Of a stretch of DNA of 64,000 bases, positions 16,253 through 28,613 are shown piece by piece (positions within the stretch are counted from its first letter, which is position 1; each line of letters begins with the position of its first letter). Source of the stretch: Actinacidiphila alni (GTDB lineage Bacteria; Actinomycetota; Actinomycetes; Streptomycetales; Streptomycetaceae); assembly GCF_900112845.1 (NCBI RefSeq), contig NZ_FONG01000017.1:62001-126000 (forward strand). Reading direction: 5' to 3'. A program made the position numbers and the translations under genes. A model generated the notes under the pieces. That model ran no database searches. It had not been told where the DNA came from and worked only from the letters and a program-made list of their open reading frames with translations.

Positions 16253-16336
16253 TCCCGGGGCCGTGAGCGGGTGCGGCCGGAAGCGGAGGAAATGCGTTCG
16301 CCGCTCGCCCGCCGCAGATGCGATCCTGGATCAGGT

Positions 16337-20290
<3,954 letters not shown>

Positions 20291-20371
20291 CGGCCGGGAA
20301 CGAGTTCGACCGCACGCCCTGACCTGCTGTACAGTCTGTCTCGCAGCCGCGCCGAACGGGCTGCGACACCA

Positions 20372-20446
20372 GGTCCTGTGGAGCAGTTTGGAGTGCTCGC
20401 CACCCTGTCAAGGTGGAGGCCGCGGGTTCAAATCCCGTCAGGACCG
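20372..20446 (+). tRNA. tRNA-Asp (GTC), copy 2
   Basis: Same 75-nt sequence as the gene at 16058; identity extends about 2 nt downstream and stops immediately upstream. A -10-like TACAGT occurs at 20330-20335, consistent with its own promoter. Confidence 0.95.
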
Positions 20447-20463
20447 CTTTTACGTCTGCCACT

Positions 20464-20495
20464 AGGCCCGCCCCTTCGAGGGGGCGGGCCTTTTT
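20464..20495 (+). terminator. Rho-independent terminator after tRNA-Asp copy 2
   Basis: Arms AGGCCCGCCCC (20464-20474) and GGGGCGGGCCT (20481-20491) with a 6-nt loop, followed by TTTTT. Confidence 0.9.
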
Positions 20496-20756
20496 GCTGT
20501 GCCCGGGCGCCCTCCCGTGGGGCTGGGCGCTGACTCCCCGTATGCGGGCGGGAGTTCATTAGCGCACCCTCGGCAAGATCCACAAGTGGGCGTCGTGTGA
20601 CGGGAGTCACGGAAAACCGTTTCGGGAGTGGGGAACCGGACGCCCTCCGGAGAGCTGTCGATTTAATATGTGCAATGGCACCCTCCCGGGGACGACTCCG
20701 ACACCAGCACGCAACCGCCCCCAGGACCCCACGGATCACGCTTCTTCCGGGCACAG
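20496..20756. other. Intergenic stretch between tRNA-Asp and bldC terminators
   Basis: About 260 bp with no convincing gene on either strand. It contains one AT-richer patch (20655-20675) but no clear promoter or repeat. The bldC 3' untranslated region continues beyond the hairpin at 20757-20794. Confidence 0.5.
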
Positions 20757-20794
20757 AAAAGACCGCATCGGACCCGGCGGAGTCCGATGCGGTC
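20757..20794 (-). terminator. bldC rho-independent terminator
   Basis: On the minus strand, 13-bp arms GACCGCATCGGAC/GTCCGATGCGGTC with an 8-nt loop are followed by TTTT. It lies about 150 nt after the bldC stop, implying a long 3' untranslated region. Confidence 0.8.
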
Positions 20795-20943
20795 TGGTGA
20801 AGCGGGGTGAAGCGGGTGAAACGGTGTTGCCGAGCTTGGAGCACCCTCCGGCTTCCCTGATGGGGGCAGGTGACCTTCGGGGGGGGCGGGCGACGTATGG
20901 GGTGGGGGCCCCGTAAGCCGCCCATAAGGGCCTGTCAGGCCCG

Positions 20944-21150
20944 TCAGGCCTCGCTGCGCTGCTGCGGAATGCCCGCCAACAGCGCGCGGACCTCCGCCTC
21001 GCGGTAGCGGCGGTGCCCGCCGAGCGTGCGGATCGACGTGAGCTTGCCGGCCTTTGCCCAGCGCGTGACCGTCTTCGGGTCGACGCGGAACATGGTGGCG
21101 ACCTCAGCAGGGGTAAGCAACGGCTCGGCATCAGGGGTGCGAGCGGTCAT
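20944..21150 (-). CDS. bldC: BldC, MerR-type developmental regulator
   Basis: A 68-residue single-domain DNA-binding protein, as far as I can recall identical to Streptomyces BldC: LLTPAEVATMFRVDPKTVTR is the winged-helix recognition region and TLGGHRRYREAEV the wing. BldC binds cooperatively as head-to-tail oligomers to direct repeats and holds sporulation genes off so that vegetative growth continues. The ATG has GAGGAGG a few nt upstream. A 450-bp non-coding region upstream, with a stem-loop about 60-90 nt before the ATG, suggests a long regulated leader. Confidence 0.98.
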   Translation of the reverse strand: MTARTPDAEPLLTPAEVATMFRVDPKTVTRWAKAGKLTSIRTLGGHRRYREAEVRALLAGIPQQRSEA

Positions 21151-21211
21151 GAGCGGCCTCCTCGAGAGAACCGAACCAACGCGGTTCTTTCCTCTAAATT
21201 CTGCACCTTGA

Positions 21212-21240
21212 CCCGCGTTGCCCGAAATGGCAGACGCGGG
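21212..21240 (-). promoter_or_regulatory. Stem-loop in the predicted bldC leader
   Basis: CCCGCGTTGCC and GGCA-G-ACGCGGG form an 11-bp stem with one bulged base and the 6-nt loop CGAAAT, about 60-90 nt upstream of bldC. No other gene is seen in 21151-21601; that stretch includes the AT-richer candidate promoter region 21185-21205 and 21380-21480. Confidence 0.4.
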
Positions 21241-21601
21241 CCGAGTCGGTAATAGGACGAACGGCTTGTCCTCGGCACTACAACTACACCATCCGTCCAG
21301 CCGCGTCGGCCAAACCGATGGAATTGCCCTCTCAGGTGTTCAAGCTCGGCGGATGCCGATGGACCGTGTCATAGCGGACAGTCACACCAACGTGACGATC
21401 AGTCACAACCTGATCATCTGCCCCATCCCCACCTTCGAAACGAGCCCGAGGAGGACCCGATGTCCCATTTTGACACGAGAGATGGCGATGCAGGCAAGAG
21501 TCCGCTTACGTGCTCTCCGTCACGCTTGGGCCATTACCGCCGCTCTCGATGCCAAAAGGCAAGCTGAGGGGCGCAAGAGACACAACGAGACAACACATGG
21601 C

Positions 21602-22447
21602 TCAGCTGGAGAACTGGAGCTCCCGCACGGCCCGCCACCGGTCGGTCAGGCGTTCGTACGCCTCGCCGGCCGCCGCGGTGTCACCCTCGCGCAGCGCCGC
21701 GAGCCCCTCGGCCACATCGGCCGCCGACCGGTCCTCGGCGAGCACGTCCTGGCCCATGACATGGACGAGGCCGCCGTAGTCCAGCTCGACCAGCGAGCGC
21801 GGGTGGAACTCCTCCAGCCAGCGCCCCACGTCGATCAGCCCGTCGATCAGCGGGCCCTCGTCCAGCGCGTCCTTGAGCACCCGCAGCGCCCGCGCCACCC
21901 GCCGCCTGGCCTGCACCATGGGCGTGCGGTAGCGCAGCAGCGGCTCCTTGGACTCGCCCGCGCCGGCCGGTTCGTACTCCCGCTCGTCGTCGCCGACCAG
22001 GGTGAACCAGCGCACCGGTACGTGCCAGGTGGCCGAGCGGATCCACGGCCGGGCGTCCGGGTTGCGGTCCCGCCAGCTCTCGTGGTCGGCTGCGGCCTGG
22101 CGGCGTACGACCGGCGGCAGCATCGCGTCGAGCACCGGCTCGGGCAGCAGCTCGCCCACGTGCTCCAGCGCGAGCCAGCCGCGCAGCCGGGTGCGCCAGG
22201 GGCAGATGTGGGTGACGCCGGCGACCACCGCGACGAACGCGTCCCGGCTCTCGTGCACGGGGACGGCCATCGGCGGCACCGGCAGCAGGTCGGCCAGCGA
22301 CTGCCGCAGTTCGTCCTGAGCGGTACGCGTCAGGCCGCGGGCCGCATACCGGTACCAGTGGGTCCGTTCGGGCTCGGGAAAGGCCGCCAGCGGCTCGTAG
22401 ACCCGCAAATAGGCCGCGTACGGGACCAGTACCGGTGAACCGCCCAC
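21602..22447 (-). CDS. Conserved Streptomyces hypothetical protein
   Basis: A 281-residue soluble protein with no domain I can name. It begins [20 protein letters not shown] and has a Trp/Arg-rich middle ([20 protein letters not shown]) and an acidic C-terminal half containing [18 protein letters not shown]. The same gene lies between bldC and vdh in other Streptomyces as far as I recall (SCO4090 position), so it is conserved in context. GTG at 22447 is preferred because GAGGGAG lies 5 nt upstream. Divergent from valine dehydrogenase across 204 bp. A cytoplasmic role is likely; function unknown. Confidence 0.8.
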   Translation of the reverse strand: MGGSPVLVPYAAYLRVYEPLAAFPEPERTHWYRYAARGLTRTAQDELRQSLADLLPVPPMAVPVHESRDAFVAVVAGVTHICPWRTRLRGWLALEHVGELLPEPVLDAMLPPVVRRQAAADHESWRDRNPDARPWIRSATWHVPVRWFTLVGDDEREYEPAGAGESKEPLLRYRTPMVQARRRVARALRVLKDALDEGPLIDGLIDVGRWLEEFHPRSLVELDYGGLVHVMGQDVLAEDRSAADVAEGLAALREGDTAAAGEAYERLTDRWRAVRELQFSS

Positions 22448-22651
22448 ACCCGCTCCCTCGTCACCGTGCCGTTGTTCCGATCGTCCCACGCGACCCACCG
22501 TGCCGGAGGTGATCCCGGCCACGCACCCATGATCGCCCGCGCAGGGCCTACGCTTCTGATTGTCCGGCCTCCCGCCACCCGCACGGGGAGCCGGAGGCCA
22601 GCAAGGCCAACCGGGTTCGCCCGGAATAACTGGACTATGGGAGTCACCACC

Positions 22652-23809
22652 GTGACCGACGTACGACAGACGGACCGCGCCTCGTCGATCGAGCCGACCG
22701 TTTCCCCCGAGTCGTCCGTACTCGCCAAGCTGTTCCGATCGGAACAGGGCGGGCACGAGCAGGTCGTCCTGTGTCAGGACCGCGCCTCCGGCCTCAAGGC
22801 CGTGATCGCGCTCCACTCCACCGCCCTGGGCCCGGCCCTCGGCGGCACCCGCTTCCACGCCTACGCCTCCGACGAGGAGGCCGTCGAGGACGCCCTCAAC
22901 CTCGCCCGCGGCATGTCGTACAAGAACGCGCTGGCCGGGCTCGACCACGGCGGCGGCAAGGCCGTGATCATCGGTGACCCCGACACCCTCAAGTCCGAGG
23001 AACTGCTGCTCGCCTACGGCCGGTTCGTAGCCTCGCTCGGCGGCCGGTACGTCACCGCGTGCGACGTCGGCACGTATGTCGCGGACATGGACGTCGTCGC
23101 CCGCGAGAACCGCTGGACCACCGGCCGCTCCCCCGAGAACGGCGGCGCCGGCGACTCCTCGGTGCTCACCGCCTTCGGTGTCTTCCAGGGCATGCGCGCC
23201 GCCGCGAAGGTCCAGTGGGGCGAGCCGACGCTGCGCGGCCGGCGGGTCGGCATCGCCGGGGTCGGCAAGGTCGGCCACCACCTGGTGGAGCATCTGGTGG
23301 ACGACGGCGCCGAGGTCGTGATCACCGATGTGCGCGCCGACGCCGTCGAGCGGATCGTCGCGCGGCACCCCGGCCGGGTGACGGCCGTGAGCGACGCCGA
23401 GGTGCTGGTCCGTACCCCGCTGGACGTGTACGCGCCGTGCGCGCTGGGCGGCGCGCTGGACGACGCGACCGTGGGCGCGCTCACCGCGACCGTCGTCTGC
23501 GGCGCGGCCAACAACCAGCTCGCGCACCCGGGCGTCGAGAAGGACCTCGCCGACCGCGGCATCCTCTACGCGCCGGACTACGTGGTGAACGCCGGTGGCG
23601 TGATCCAGGTCGCCGACGAGCTGCACGGTTTCGACTTCGACCGGGCAAAGGCCAAGGCCACGAAGATCTACGACACGACCCTGGCCATTTTCGACCGGGC
23701 GAAGGCGGACGGTGTGCCGCCCGCGGTGGCGGCCGACCGGCTCGCGGAACAGCGGATCGCGGAGCGTACTCCGAGCGCGGAATGGTTGCGTCCGGAAGGG
23801 TCCGCGTGA
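22652..23809 (+). CDS. vdh: Valine (branched-chain amino acid) dehydrogenase
   Basis: A 385-residue Glu/Leu/Phe/Val dehydrogenase family enzyme: NAD-dependent oxidative deamination of valine, leucine and isoleucine to keto acids, feeding fatty-acid and polyketide precursors. Substrate/catalytic segment [10 protein letters not shown] and [15 protein letters not shown] with the catalytic lysine; Rossmann [31 protein letters not shown] near the C-terminus. The GTG at 22652 has GGGAG 8 nt upstream and aligns with the known S. coelicolor N-terminus (MTDV); an ATG at 22637 overlaps that ribosome site. About 15 extra residues follow the start compared with my memory of the S. coelicolor protein. Confidence 0.95.
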   Translation: MTDVRQTDRASSIEPTVSPESSVLAKLFRSEQGGHEQVVLCQDRASGLKAVIALHSTALGPALGGTRFHAYASDEEAVEDALNLARGMSYKNALAGLDHGGGKAVIIGDPDTLKSEELLLAYGRFVASLGGRYVTACDVGTYVADMDVVARENRWTTGRSPENGGAGDSSVLTAFGVFQGMRAAAKVQWGEPTLRGRRVGIAGVGKVGHHLVEHLVDDGAEVVITDVRADAVERIVARHPGRVTAVSDAEVLVRTPLDVYAPCALGGALDDATVGALTATVVCGAANNQLAHPGVEKDLADRGILYAPDYVVNAGGVIQVADELHGFDFDRAKAKATKIYDTTLAIFDRAKADGVPPAVAADRLAEQRIAERTPSAEWLRPEGSA

Positions 23810-23856
23810 CCGACAGCACGGCCCGATAGCAAGTTCGCGCTAGAAGAAGGTAAAAT

Positions 23857-23883
23857 CGGCCCTGACCAGGCAGAACAGGGCCG
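23857..23883 (+). terminator. vdh terminator hairpin
   Basis: CGGCCCTG (23857-23864) and CAGGGCCG (23876-23883) pair around an 11-nt loop, about 50 nt after the vdh stop. Confidence 0.55.
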
Positions 23884-24053
23884 CGAACAGCCCCTGTTCC
23901 GACGCGTGTCGTGCGGGCGACGTACCGTGCGGCGTCGGAAGCAGGTACCGTTGTGGGCCTACGGACCGGTCTCTCTCCGGGGAGGCCGCTCCGCATCATG
24001 AACGCGTGTCAAGACTCGGGGCCGCTGAGCCCCGCCGTTAAGGGGGTCGAGCC

Positions 24054-24302
24054 ATGGGGCGCGGCCGGGCCAAGGCCAAGCAGACGAAGGTCGCCCGCCA
24101 GCTGAAGTACAACAGCGGCGGCACGGATCTCTCACGTCTGGCCGACGAGCTGGGCGCATCGTCACCGCTTCCGGTCAATCCGGAGCCTGTCGAGGACGAT
24201 GACGAGGATGACGACCCGTACGCACAGTACGCGGATCGCTACAACGACGACGAGGACGAGGACGACGAGTCCGAGTCAGCTCCTCAGCGCCGTCACGCTT
24301 GA
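24054..24302 (+). CDS. DUF3073 small acidic protein
   Basis: An 82-residue protein with a basic N-terminus (GRGRAKAKQTKVARQLKY) and a highly acidic tail (DDDEDDDPYAQYADRY, DDEDEDDESE). This is the actinobacterial DUF3073 family, universally placed beside purM in Streptomyces. Function unknown; the charge split suggests nucleic-acid or ribosome contact. ATG follows GGGGG-type purine sequence by a usable distance. Convergent with purM. Confidence 0.93.
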   Translation: MGRGRAKAKQTKVARQLKYNSGGTDLSRLADELGASSPLPVNPEPVEDDDEDDDPYAQYADRYNDDEDEDDESESAPQRRHA

Positions 24303-24428
24303 CACTTCCGTCACGTAGACGCACATTTCCGCACGTCACGTCGGCCCGGTCCGGGGCCCAACCCGGACCGGGTTTCGTCGTCGGCGCATGAGGACCGTCG
24401 GTCATGAGGATCGGCCGTTCGCGGGCCG

Positions 24429-25493
24429 TCAGGCGTAGTCACCGGTCAGTTCGACGGCGGCGGCGCCATTTTCGCGTGCCGTGATCTCGCCCGCGACCCA
24501 GGCCCCGACGCCCCGGTCGGCCAGGGTGGCGAGGGCCACGTCCACCGACTCCTGCGGCAGGACGGCGATCATGCCGACGCCCATGTTCAGGGTCTTCTCC
24601 AGCTCCAGGCGCTCCACCCCGCCCAGTTCGCCGACCAGTCCGAAGACCGGCGCGGGCTCCCAGGTGGAGCGGTCGACGGTGGCGTGCAGACCGTCCGGGA
24701 TCACCCGGGCCAGGTTGTTGGCGAGCCCGCCGCCGGTGATGTGCGAGAAGGCGTGCACGGGGGTGGTGCGGGTCAGCGCCAGGCAGTCCAGCGAGTAGAT
24801 CTTCGTCGGCTCCAGCAGCTCCTCGCCGAGGGTGCGGCCGAACTCGGGCACCTGCCGGTCGAGCGACCAGCCGGCCCGGTCGAACAACACGTGCCGGACC
24901 AGGCTGTAGCCGTTGGAGTGCAGGCCCGAGGACTCGATGGCGACCACCGCGTCACCGGAGCGGATCCGGTCCGCGCCCAGCACCTCGTCCGCCTCGACGA
25001 CACCGGTGCCCGCGCCCGCCACGTCGAAGTCGTCGGCGGCCAGCAGCCCCGGGTGCTCGGCGGTCTCGCCGCCGACCAGCGCGCAGCCGGCCAGCACACA
25101 GCCCTCGGCGATGCCCTTGACGATGGCCGCGACCCGCTCCGGGTAGACCTTGCCGACGCAGATGTAGTCGGTCATGAACAGCGGTTCCGCGCCGCACACC
25201 ACCAGGTCGTCCACGACCATGCCGACCAGGTCGTGGCCGATCGTGTCGTAGACGCCCATCCGGCGGGCGATGTCCACCTTGGTGCCGACGCCGTCGGTGG
25301 CCGAGGCGAGCAGCGGGCGCTCGTACCGCTTGAGGGCGGAGGCGTCGAAGAGTCCGGCGAAGCCGCCGAGGCCGCCGACCACCTCGGGGCGGGTGGCCTT
25401 GCGGACCCACTCCTTCATCAGGTGGACGGCGCGGTCGCCGGCCTCGATGTCGACGCCGGCGGCGGCGTAACTGGCACCGGTTGACTCAGACAT
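24429..25493 (-). CDS. purM: Phosphoribosylformylglycinamidine cyclo-ligase (AIR synthetase)
   Basis: A 354-residue enzyme of purine synthesis step 5, converting FGAM and ATP to AIR. Diagnostic segments: SYAAAGVDIEAGDRAV at the N-terminus, ATDGVGTKVDIA (substrate loop), DLVVCGAEPLFMTDY, ALVGGETAEHPG, and SHITGGGLANNLARV with NMGVGM. Length is normal. It lies about 110 bp downstream of purF on the same strand and may share its transcript, although a short repeat cluster separates them. Confidence 0.97.
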   Translation of the reverse strand: MSESTGASYAAAGVDIEAGDRAVHLMKEWVRKATRPEVVGGLGGFAGLFDASALKRYERPLLASATDGVGTKVDIARRMGVYDTIGHDLVGMVVDDLVVCGAEPLFMTDYICVGKVYPERVAAIVKGIAEGCVLAGCALVGGETAEHPGLLAADDFDVAGAGTGVVEADEVLGADRIRSGDAVVAIESSGLHSNGYSLVRHVLFDRAGWSLDRQVPEFGRTLGEELLEPTKIYSLDCLALTRTTPVHAFSHITGGGLANNLARVIPDGLHATVDRSTWEPAPVFGLVGELGGVERLELEKTLNMGVGMIAVLPQESVDVALATLADRGVGAWVAGEITARENGAAAVELTGDYA

Positions 25494-25529
25494 GGCTGGG
25501 GAACCTTCGTGTCGTTCGTACGTCGTTGC

Positions 25530-25591
25530 TTCGGGTACGAGATTGCGTCGGTACGGGTCTGCTTCGGGTACGAGTCTGTTTCGGGTACGAG
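25530..25591. repeat. Triplicate 12-bp repeat in the purF-purM gap
   Basis: TTCGGGTACGAG occurs at 25530-25541, 25563-25574 and 25580-25591, all in the same orientation, with partial GGTACG copies between. It fills most of the non-coding DNA between purF and purM. Confidence 0.8.
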
Positions 25592-25603
25592 GGGACCGCG
25601 CGG

Positions 25604-27121
25604 CTACGGGCGGCGCAGGGCGTCCGCGGCGTCGGCGCCGCCGGCCAGCTCGGTCTCCAGCAGCTGCTTGCCGAGCAGCTCCGGGTCGGGCAGCTCCATC
25701 GGGTACTCGCCGTCGAAGCAGGCCCGGCACAGGTCGGGCTTGGCGATGGTGGTCGCCTCGACCATGGCGTCGATGGAGATGTAGGCGAGCGAGTCGGCGC
25801 CCAGCGAGGTGCCGATCTCGTCGACGGTCATGCCGTTGGCGATCAGCTCGGCGCGGGTGGCGAAGTCGATACCGAAGAAGCACGGCCACTTCACCGGCGG
25901 CGAGGAGATCCGTACGTGCACCTCGGCGGCGCCCGCCTCGCGCAGCATCCGGACCAGGGCGCGCTGGGTGTTGCCGCGGACGATCGAGTCGTCCACCACC
26001 ACCAGGCGCTTGCCGCGGATGACTTCCTTGAGCGGGTTGAGCTTGAGCCGGATGCCGAGCTGGCGGATGGTCTGCGACGGCTGGATGAAGGTCCGGCCGA
26101 CATAGCTGTTCTTGACCAGGCCAGAGCCGTACGGGATGCCGCTGGCCTCGGCGTAGCCGACCGCGGCCGGGGTGCCGGACTCCGGGGTCGGTATCACCAG
26201 ATCGGCCTCGACCGGGGCCTCCTTGGCGAGGCGGCGGCCCATCTCGACCCGGGAGAGGTAGACATTGCGGCCGGCGATGTCGGTGTCCGGGCGGGCGAGG
26301 TAGACGTACTCGAAGACGCAGCCCTTGGGCTGGGCCTCGGCGAAGCGGGAGCTGCGCAGGCCGTTCTCGTCGATCGCGATCAGCTCGCCGGGCTCGATCT
26401 CCCGGACGAAGCTGGCGCCGCAGATGTCGAGGGCGGCGGTCTCGGAGGCGACCACCCAGCCGCGCTCCAGCCGGCCGAGGACCAGCGGGCGGATGCCCTG
26501 GAGGTCGCGGGCGGCGTAGAGGGTGTGCTCGTCCATGAAGACGAGGCTGAAGGCGCCCTTGACCTGGGGCAGCACGGTGGCGGCGGCCTGTTCGACGGAC
26601 AGCGGGGTGCCGTCCTCGCTCGTCTGGCCGGCGAGCAGCGCGGTGATCAGGTCGGTGTCGTTGGTGGCGGCGACCTTGGTGGCCCGGCCCGGGCCCTGCG
26701 GGAGGGCGGCGACCAGTTCGGCCAGCTCGGCCGTATTGACCAGATTGCCGTTGTGCCCGAGGGCGATGGAGCCCTGGGCGGTGGCGCGGAAGGTGGGCTG
26801 GGCGTTCTCCCACACCGAGGCGCCGGTGGTCGAGTAGCGGGCGTGACCGACCGCGATGTGGCCGGTCAGGGAACCGAGCGAGGTCTCGTCGAAGACCTGG
26901 GAGACCAGGCCCATGTCCTTGAAGACCAGGATCTGCGAGCCGTTGCTCACTGCGATGCCCGCGGACTCCTGTCCGCGGTGCTGCAGGGCGTACAGCCCGA
27001 AATAGGTGAGTTTGGCGACCTCTTCACCGGGGGCCCAGACACCGAAGACGCCGCAGGCGTCCTGGGGGCCCTTCTCGCCGGGAAGGAGGTCGTGGCTGAG
27101 TCGTCCATCACCACGAGGCAC
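25604..27121 (-). CDS. purF: Amidophosphoribosyltransferase
   Basis: A 505-residue enzyme of the first committed purine step (PRPP and glutamine to phosphoribosylamine). A 22-residue propeptide precedes Cys23 in DACGVFGVW, which becomes the N-terminal nucleophile of the glutaminase domain. The PRPP-binding loop is LVVVDDSIVRGNT, and CRACFDGEYP supplies Fe-S-type cysteines near the C-terminus. GTG at 27121 gives the family start (PRGDGRLSHDLLPGEKG). A -10 hexamer lies 7 nt upstream and no ribosome site is visible, so the mRNA is probably leaderless. Confidence 0.97.
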   Translation of the reverse strand: MPRGDGRLSHDLLPGEKGPQDACGVFGVWAPGEEVAKLTYFGLYALQHRGQESAGIAVSNGSQILVFKDMGLVSQVFDETSLGSLTGHIAVGHARYSTTGASVWENAQPTFRATAQGSIALGHNGNLVNTAELAELVAALPQGPGRATKVAATNDTDLITALLAGQTSEDGTPLSVEQAAATVLPQVKGAFSLVFMDEHTLYAARDLQGIRPLVLGRLERGWVVASETAALDICGASFVREIEPGELIAIDENGLRSSRFAEAQPKGCVFEYVYLARPDTDIAGRNVYLSRVEMGRRLAKEAPVEADLVIPTPESGTPAAVGYAEASGIPYGSGLVKNSYVGRTFIQPSQTIRQLGIRLKLNPLKEVIRGKRLVVVDDSIVRGNTQRALVRMLREAGAAEVHVRISSPPVKWPCFFGIDFATRAELIANGMTVDEIGTSLGADSLAYISIDAMVEATTIAKPDLCRACFDGEYPMELPDPELLGKQLLETELAGGADAADALRRP

Positions 27122-27128
27122 GAATACG

Positions 27129-27134
27129 AGTCTA
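27129..27134 (-). promoter_or_regulatory. purF -10 element (leaderless promoter)
   Basis: TAGACT on the minus strand, 7 nt before the GTG of purF; a weak -35 TTCGGA lies 18 bp further upstream. No purine riboswitch-like fold was seen. Confidence 0.5.
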
Positions 27135-27254
27135 GGGCAGGATTGCCCATCGTCCGAACGAGGGACCCTTGCATCTCCAGGTTCTATGCGCGTAGTGCCT
27201 TGCGGCGCAAGGGCATGTGACATGTGCCCCGCCCTTTCGGCAGCCCGTGGACGG

Positions 27255-28061
27255 CTACCGCATGACCGGGAGGTACGGCGCCAGGTCGGCCCGTTCGCCA
27301 CTCGCCGTGACCGCGGAGGCCTCGATCTGCTCGGCCCAGGTCGTCCGGCCGGTCGCCAGCCGGATCCAGGTGAGCGGGTCGGTCTCCACCACGTTCGGCG
27401 GGGTGCCGCGGGTGTGCCGGGGGCCCGGCACGCACTGCACCGCCGCGTACGGCGGGATCCGCACCTCCACCGAATTGCCCGGCGTCCTCGCCGCGAGCGC
27501 GTCCGCGAGCAGGCGCACCACCGCGGCAACGGCCTGCCGGTCGAGCGGCACGTCCACGCCCGTGGCCCGTGCCAGGTCGTCGCTGTGCACCACCAGCTCC
27601 ACCAGCCGCGTCACGGTGAAGTCCAGCGCCCGCATGCCGCCGAAGACCTGCGGCACCACCAGGTCCGTCCGCAGCGCCCGCTCCCGGCACCCGGCCAGCT
27701 CCCCGGCCGCGGCCCGTACCGCCTCGGCCGGGTCGCCCATCGCCGCGGCCGCCTCCCGCGTCGTGACGTCCAGCCGGTCCGCGATGCCGGCCGTCGACAC
27801 CGCCCAGGTGTCCAGACCGGTCACCTTCGCCCGCCCCGCGGGCACGGCCTCGGCCACGTACCGGGGCAGCACGACGATCTGCCGCACCACATGCGCCACC
27901 AGCGTCCGCACGTCCCACCCGGGCAGCCCGCTCTCCCCCGCCAGCTCCCTCTCGCCGAGGCCGCCCACCACGGCCCCCACCTGCCCCACCTGCGCGACAA
28001 GCGCCCGCCACGTCCGGTCGGGATCGTACGTACGGGGCCGTCGACGGCTCTCTGCGGGCAT
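27255..28061 (-). CDS. Maleylpyruvate isomerase-type (DinB-like) mycothiol-dependent family protein
   Basis: A 268-residue protein with an N-terminal DinB/MDMPI four-helix domain (GWDVRTLVAHVVRQIVVLPR carries the metal-ligand-like His; a second is in LVELVVHSDDLA) and a C-terminal sterol-carrier-like lobe (TDPLTWIRLATGRTTWAEQ). Family members use mycothiol as thiol cofactor in actinobacteria. Substrate unknown. It lies upstream of purF on the same strand with a 133-bp gap that contains the purF promoter, so the genes are probably transcribed separately. Confidence 0.82.
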   Translation of the reverse strand: MPAESRRRPRTYDPDRTWRALVAQVGQVGAVVGGLGERELAGESGLPGWDVRTLVAHVVRQIVVLPRYVAEAVPAGRAKVTGLDTWAVSTAGIADRLDVTTREAAAAMGDPAEAVRAAAGELAGCRERALRTDLVVPQVFGGMRALDFTVTRLVELVVHSDDLARATGVDVPLDRQAVAAVVRLLADALAARTPGNSVEVRIPPYAAVQCVPGPRHTRGTPPNVVETDPLTWIRLATGRTTWAEQIEASAVTASGERADLAPYLPVMR

Positions 28062-28139
28062 GCGGCGAGCGTATACGGGGGCACCGACACCGCGGCCGCG
28101 CCCGCGTGCACCGCGGGCGCGGCCGTACGGGTCGGAGCG

Positions 28140-28343
28140 TCAGCCCTGGCGGGGGCGCTCGAAGGTGAGGAGGAGGCCCTCGACGGCGCCCGGGCCTATC
28201 CGGCCCTTCACGTCGGCGGCCGTGATGGACTTCAGCGCCCAGCCGTCGGCGGCCTGCTTGTTGAGCGTCTTCTCCAGCTTGTCGCCGTCGAGGGCGTCGC
28301 CGATGAGCGATTCGCGGAAAGAGACGACCTTGTACTCGTACAT
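28140..28343 (-). CDS. DUF4177 protein
   Basis: A 67-residue protein beginning MYEYKVVSFRESLIG and containing KTLNKQAADGWALKSIT, which match the small DUF4177 family (alpha-beta fold with a conserved Gly-Trp). Function unknown. A second, more divergent DUF4177 gene lies at 54185. The next gene upstream on the other strand is divergent. Start chosen at the family-typical MYEYK; frame upstream lacks resemblance. Confidence 0.8.
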   Translation of the reverse strand: MYEYKVVSFRESLIGDALDGDKLEKTLNKQAADGWALKSITAADVKGRIGPGAVEGLLLTFERPRQG

Positions 28344-28613
28344 GCCCGAGCCCCTTGGTTGTTGCGGTGGTTCGTACGGTCGTACGTCTGGCGGGGACAG
28401 CCAACCACGGATGCCGGGGCGCGTCAGGCGTCGGGGGTGACGGGCGGCACGGCGCCCGGGGCACGTCCGGCGCCGCTTACCGCAAGTCGCCGTGGACCGG
28501 TGAACCGCCAAGCGCACGGCGGAGGTTCGGGAAGTCGTCCACGGGCCGCCACCCCGTGGTCATGTCCGGGGGGAGGGATGACGACGACCCGCTTCCCCTA
28601 TGAGGAGTCTGCC

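Noticed and set aside
20944-20960. Short hairpin GGGCCT-GTC-AGGCCC immediately before the bldC stop as its terminator
   Set aside because: It is a 6-bp stem partly overlapping the end of the gene; the 13-bp hairpin with a T-run at 20757-20794 is the better terminator.
27100-27254. Purine riboswitch in front of purF
   Set aside because: Only a -10 element and no leader fits before the start codon; no aptamer-like three-way junction pattern was seen here or before purS, purC, purD or purA.
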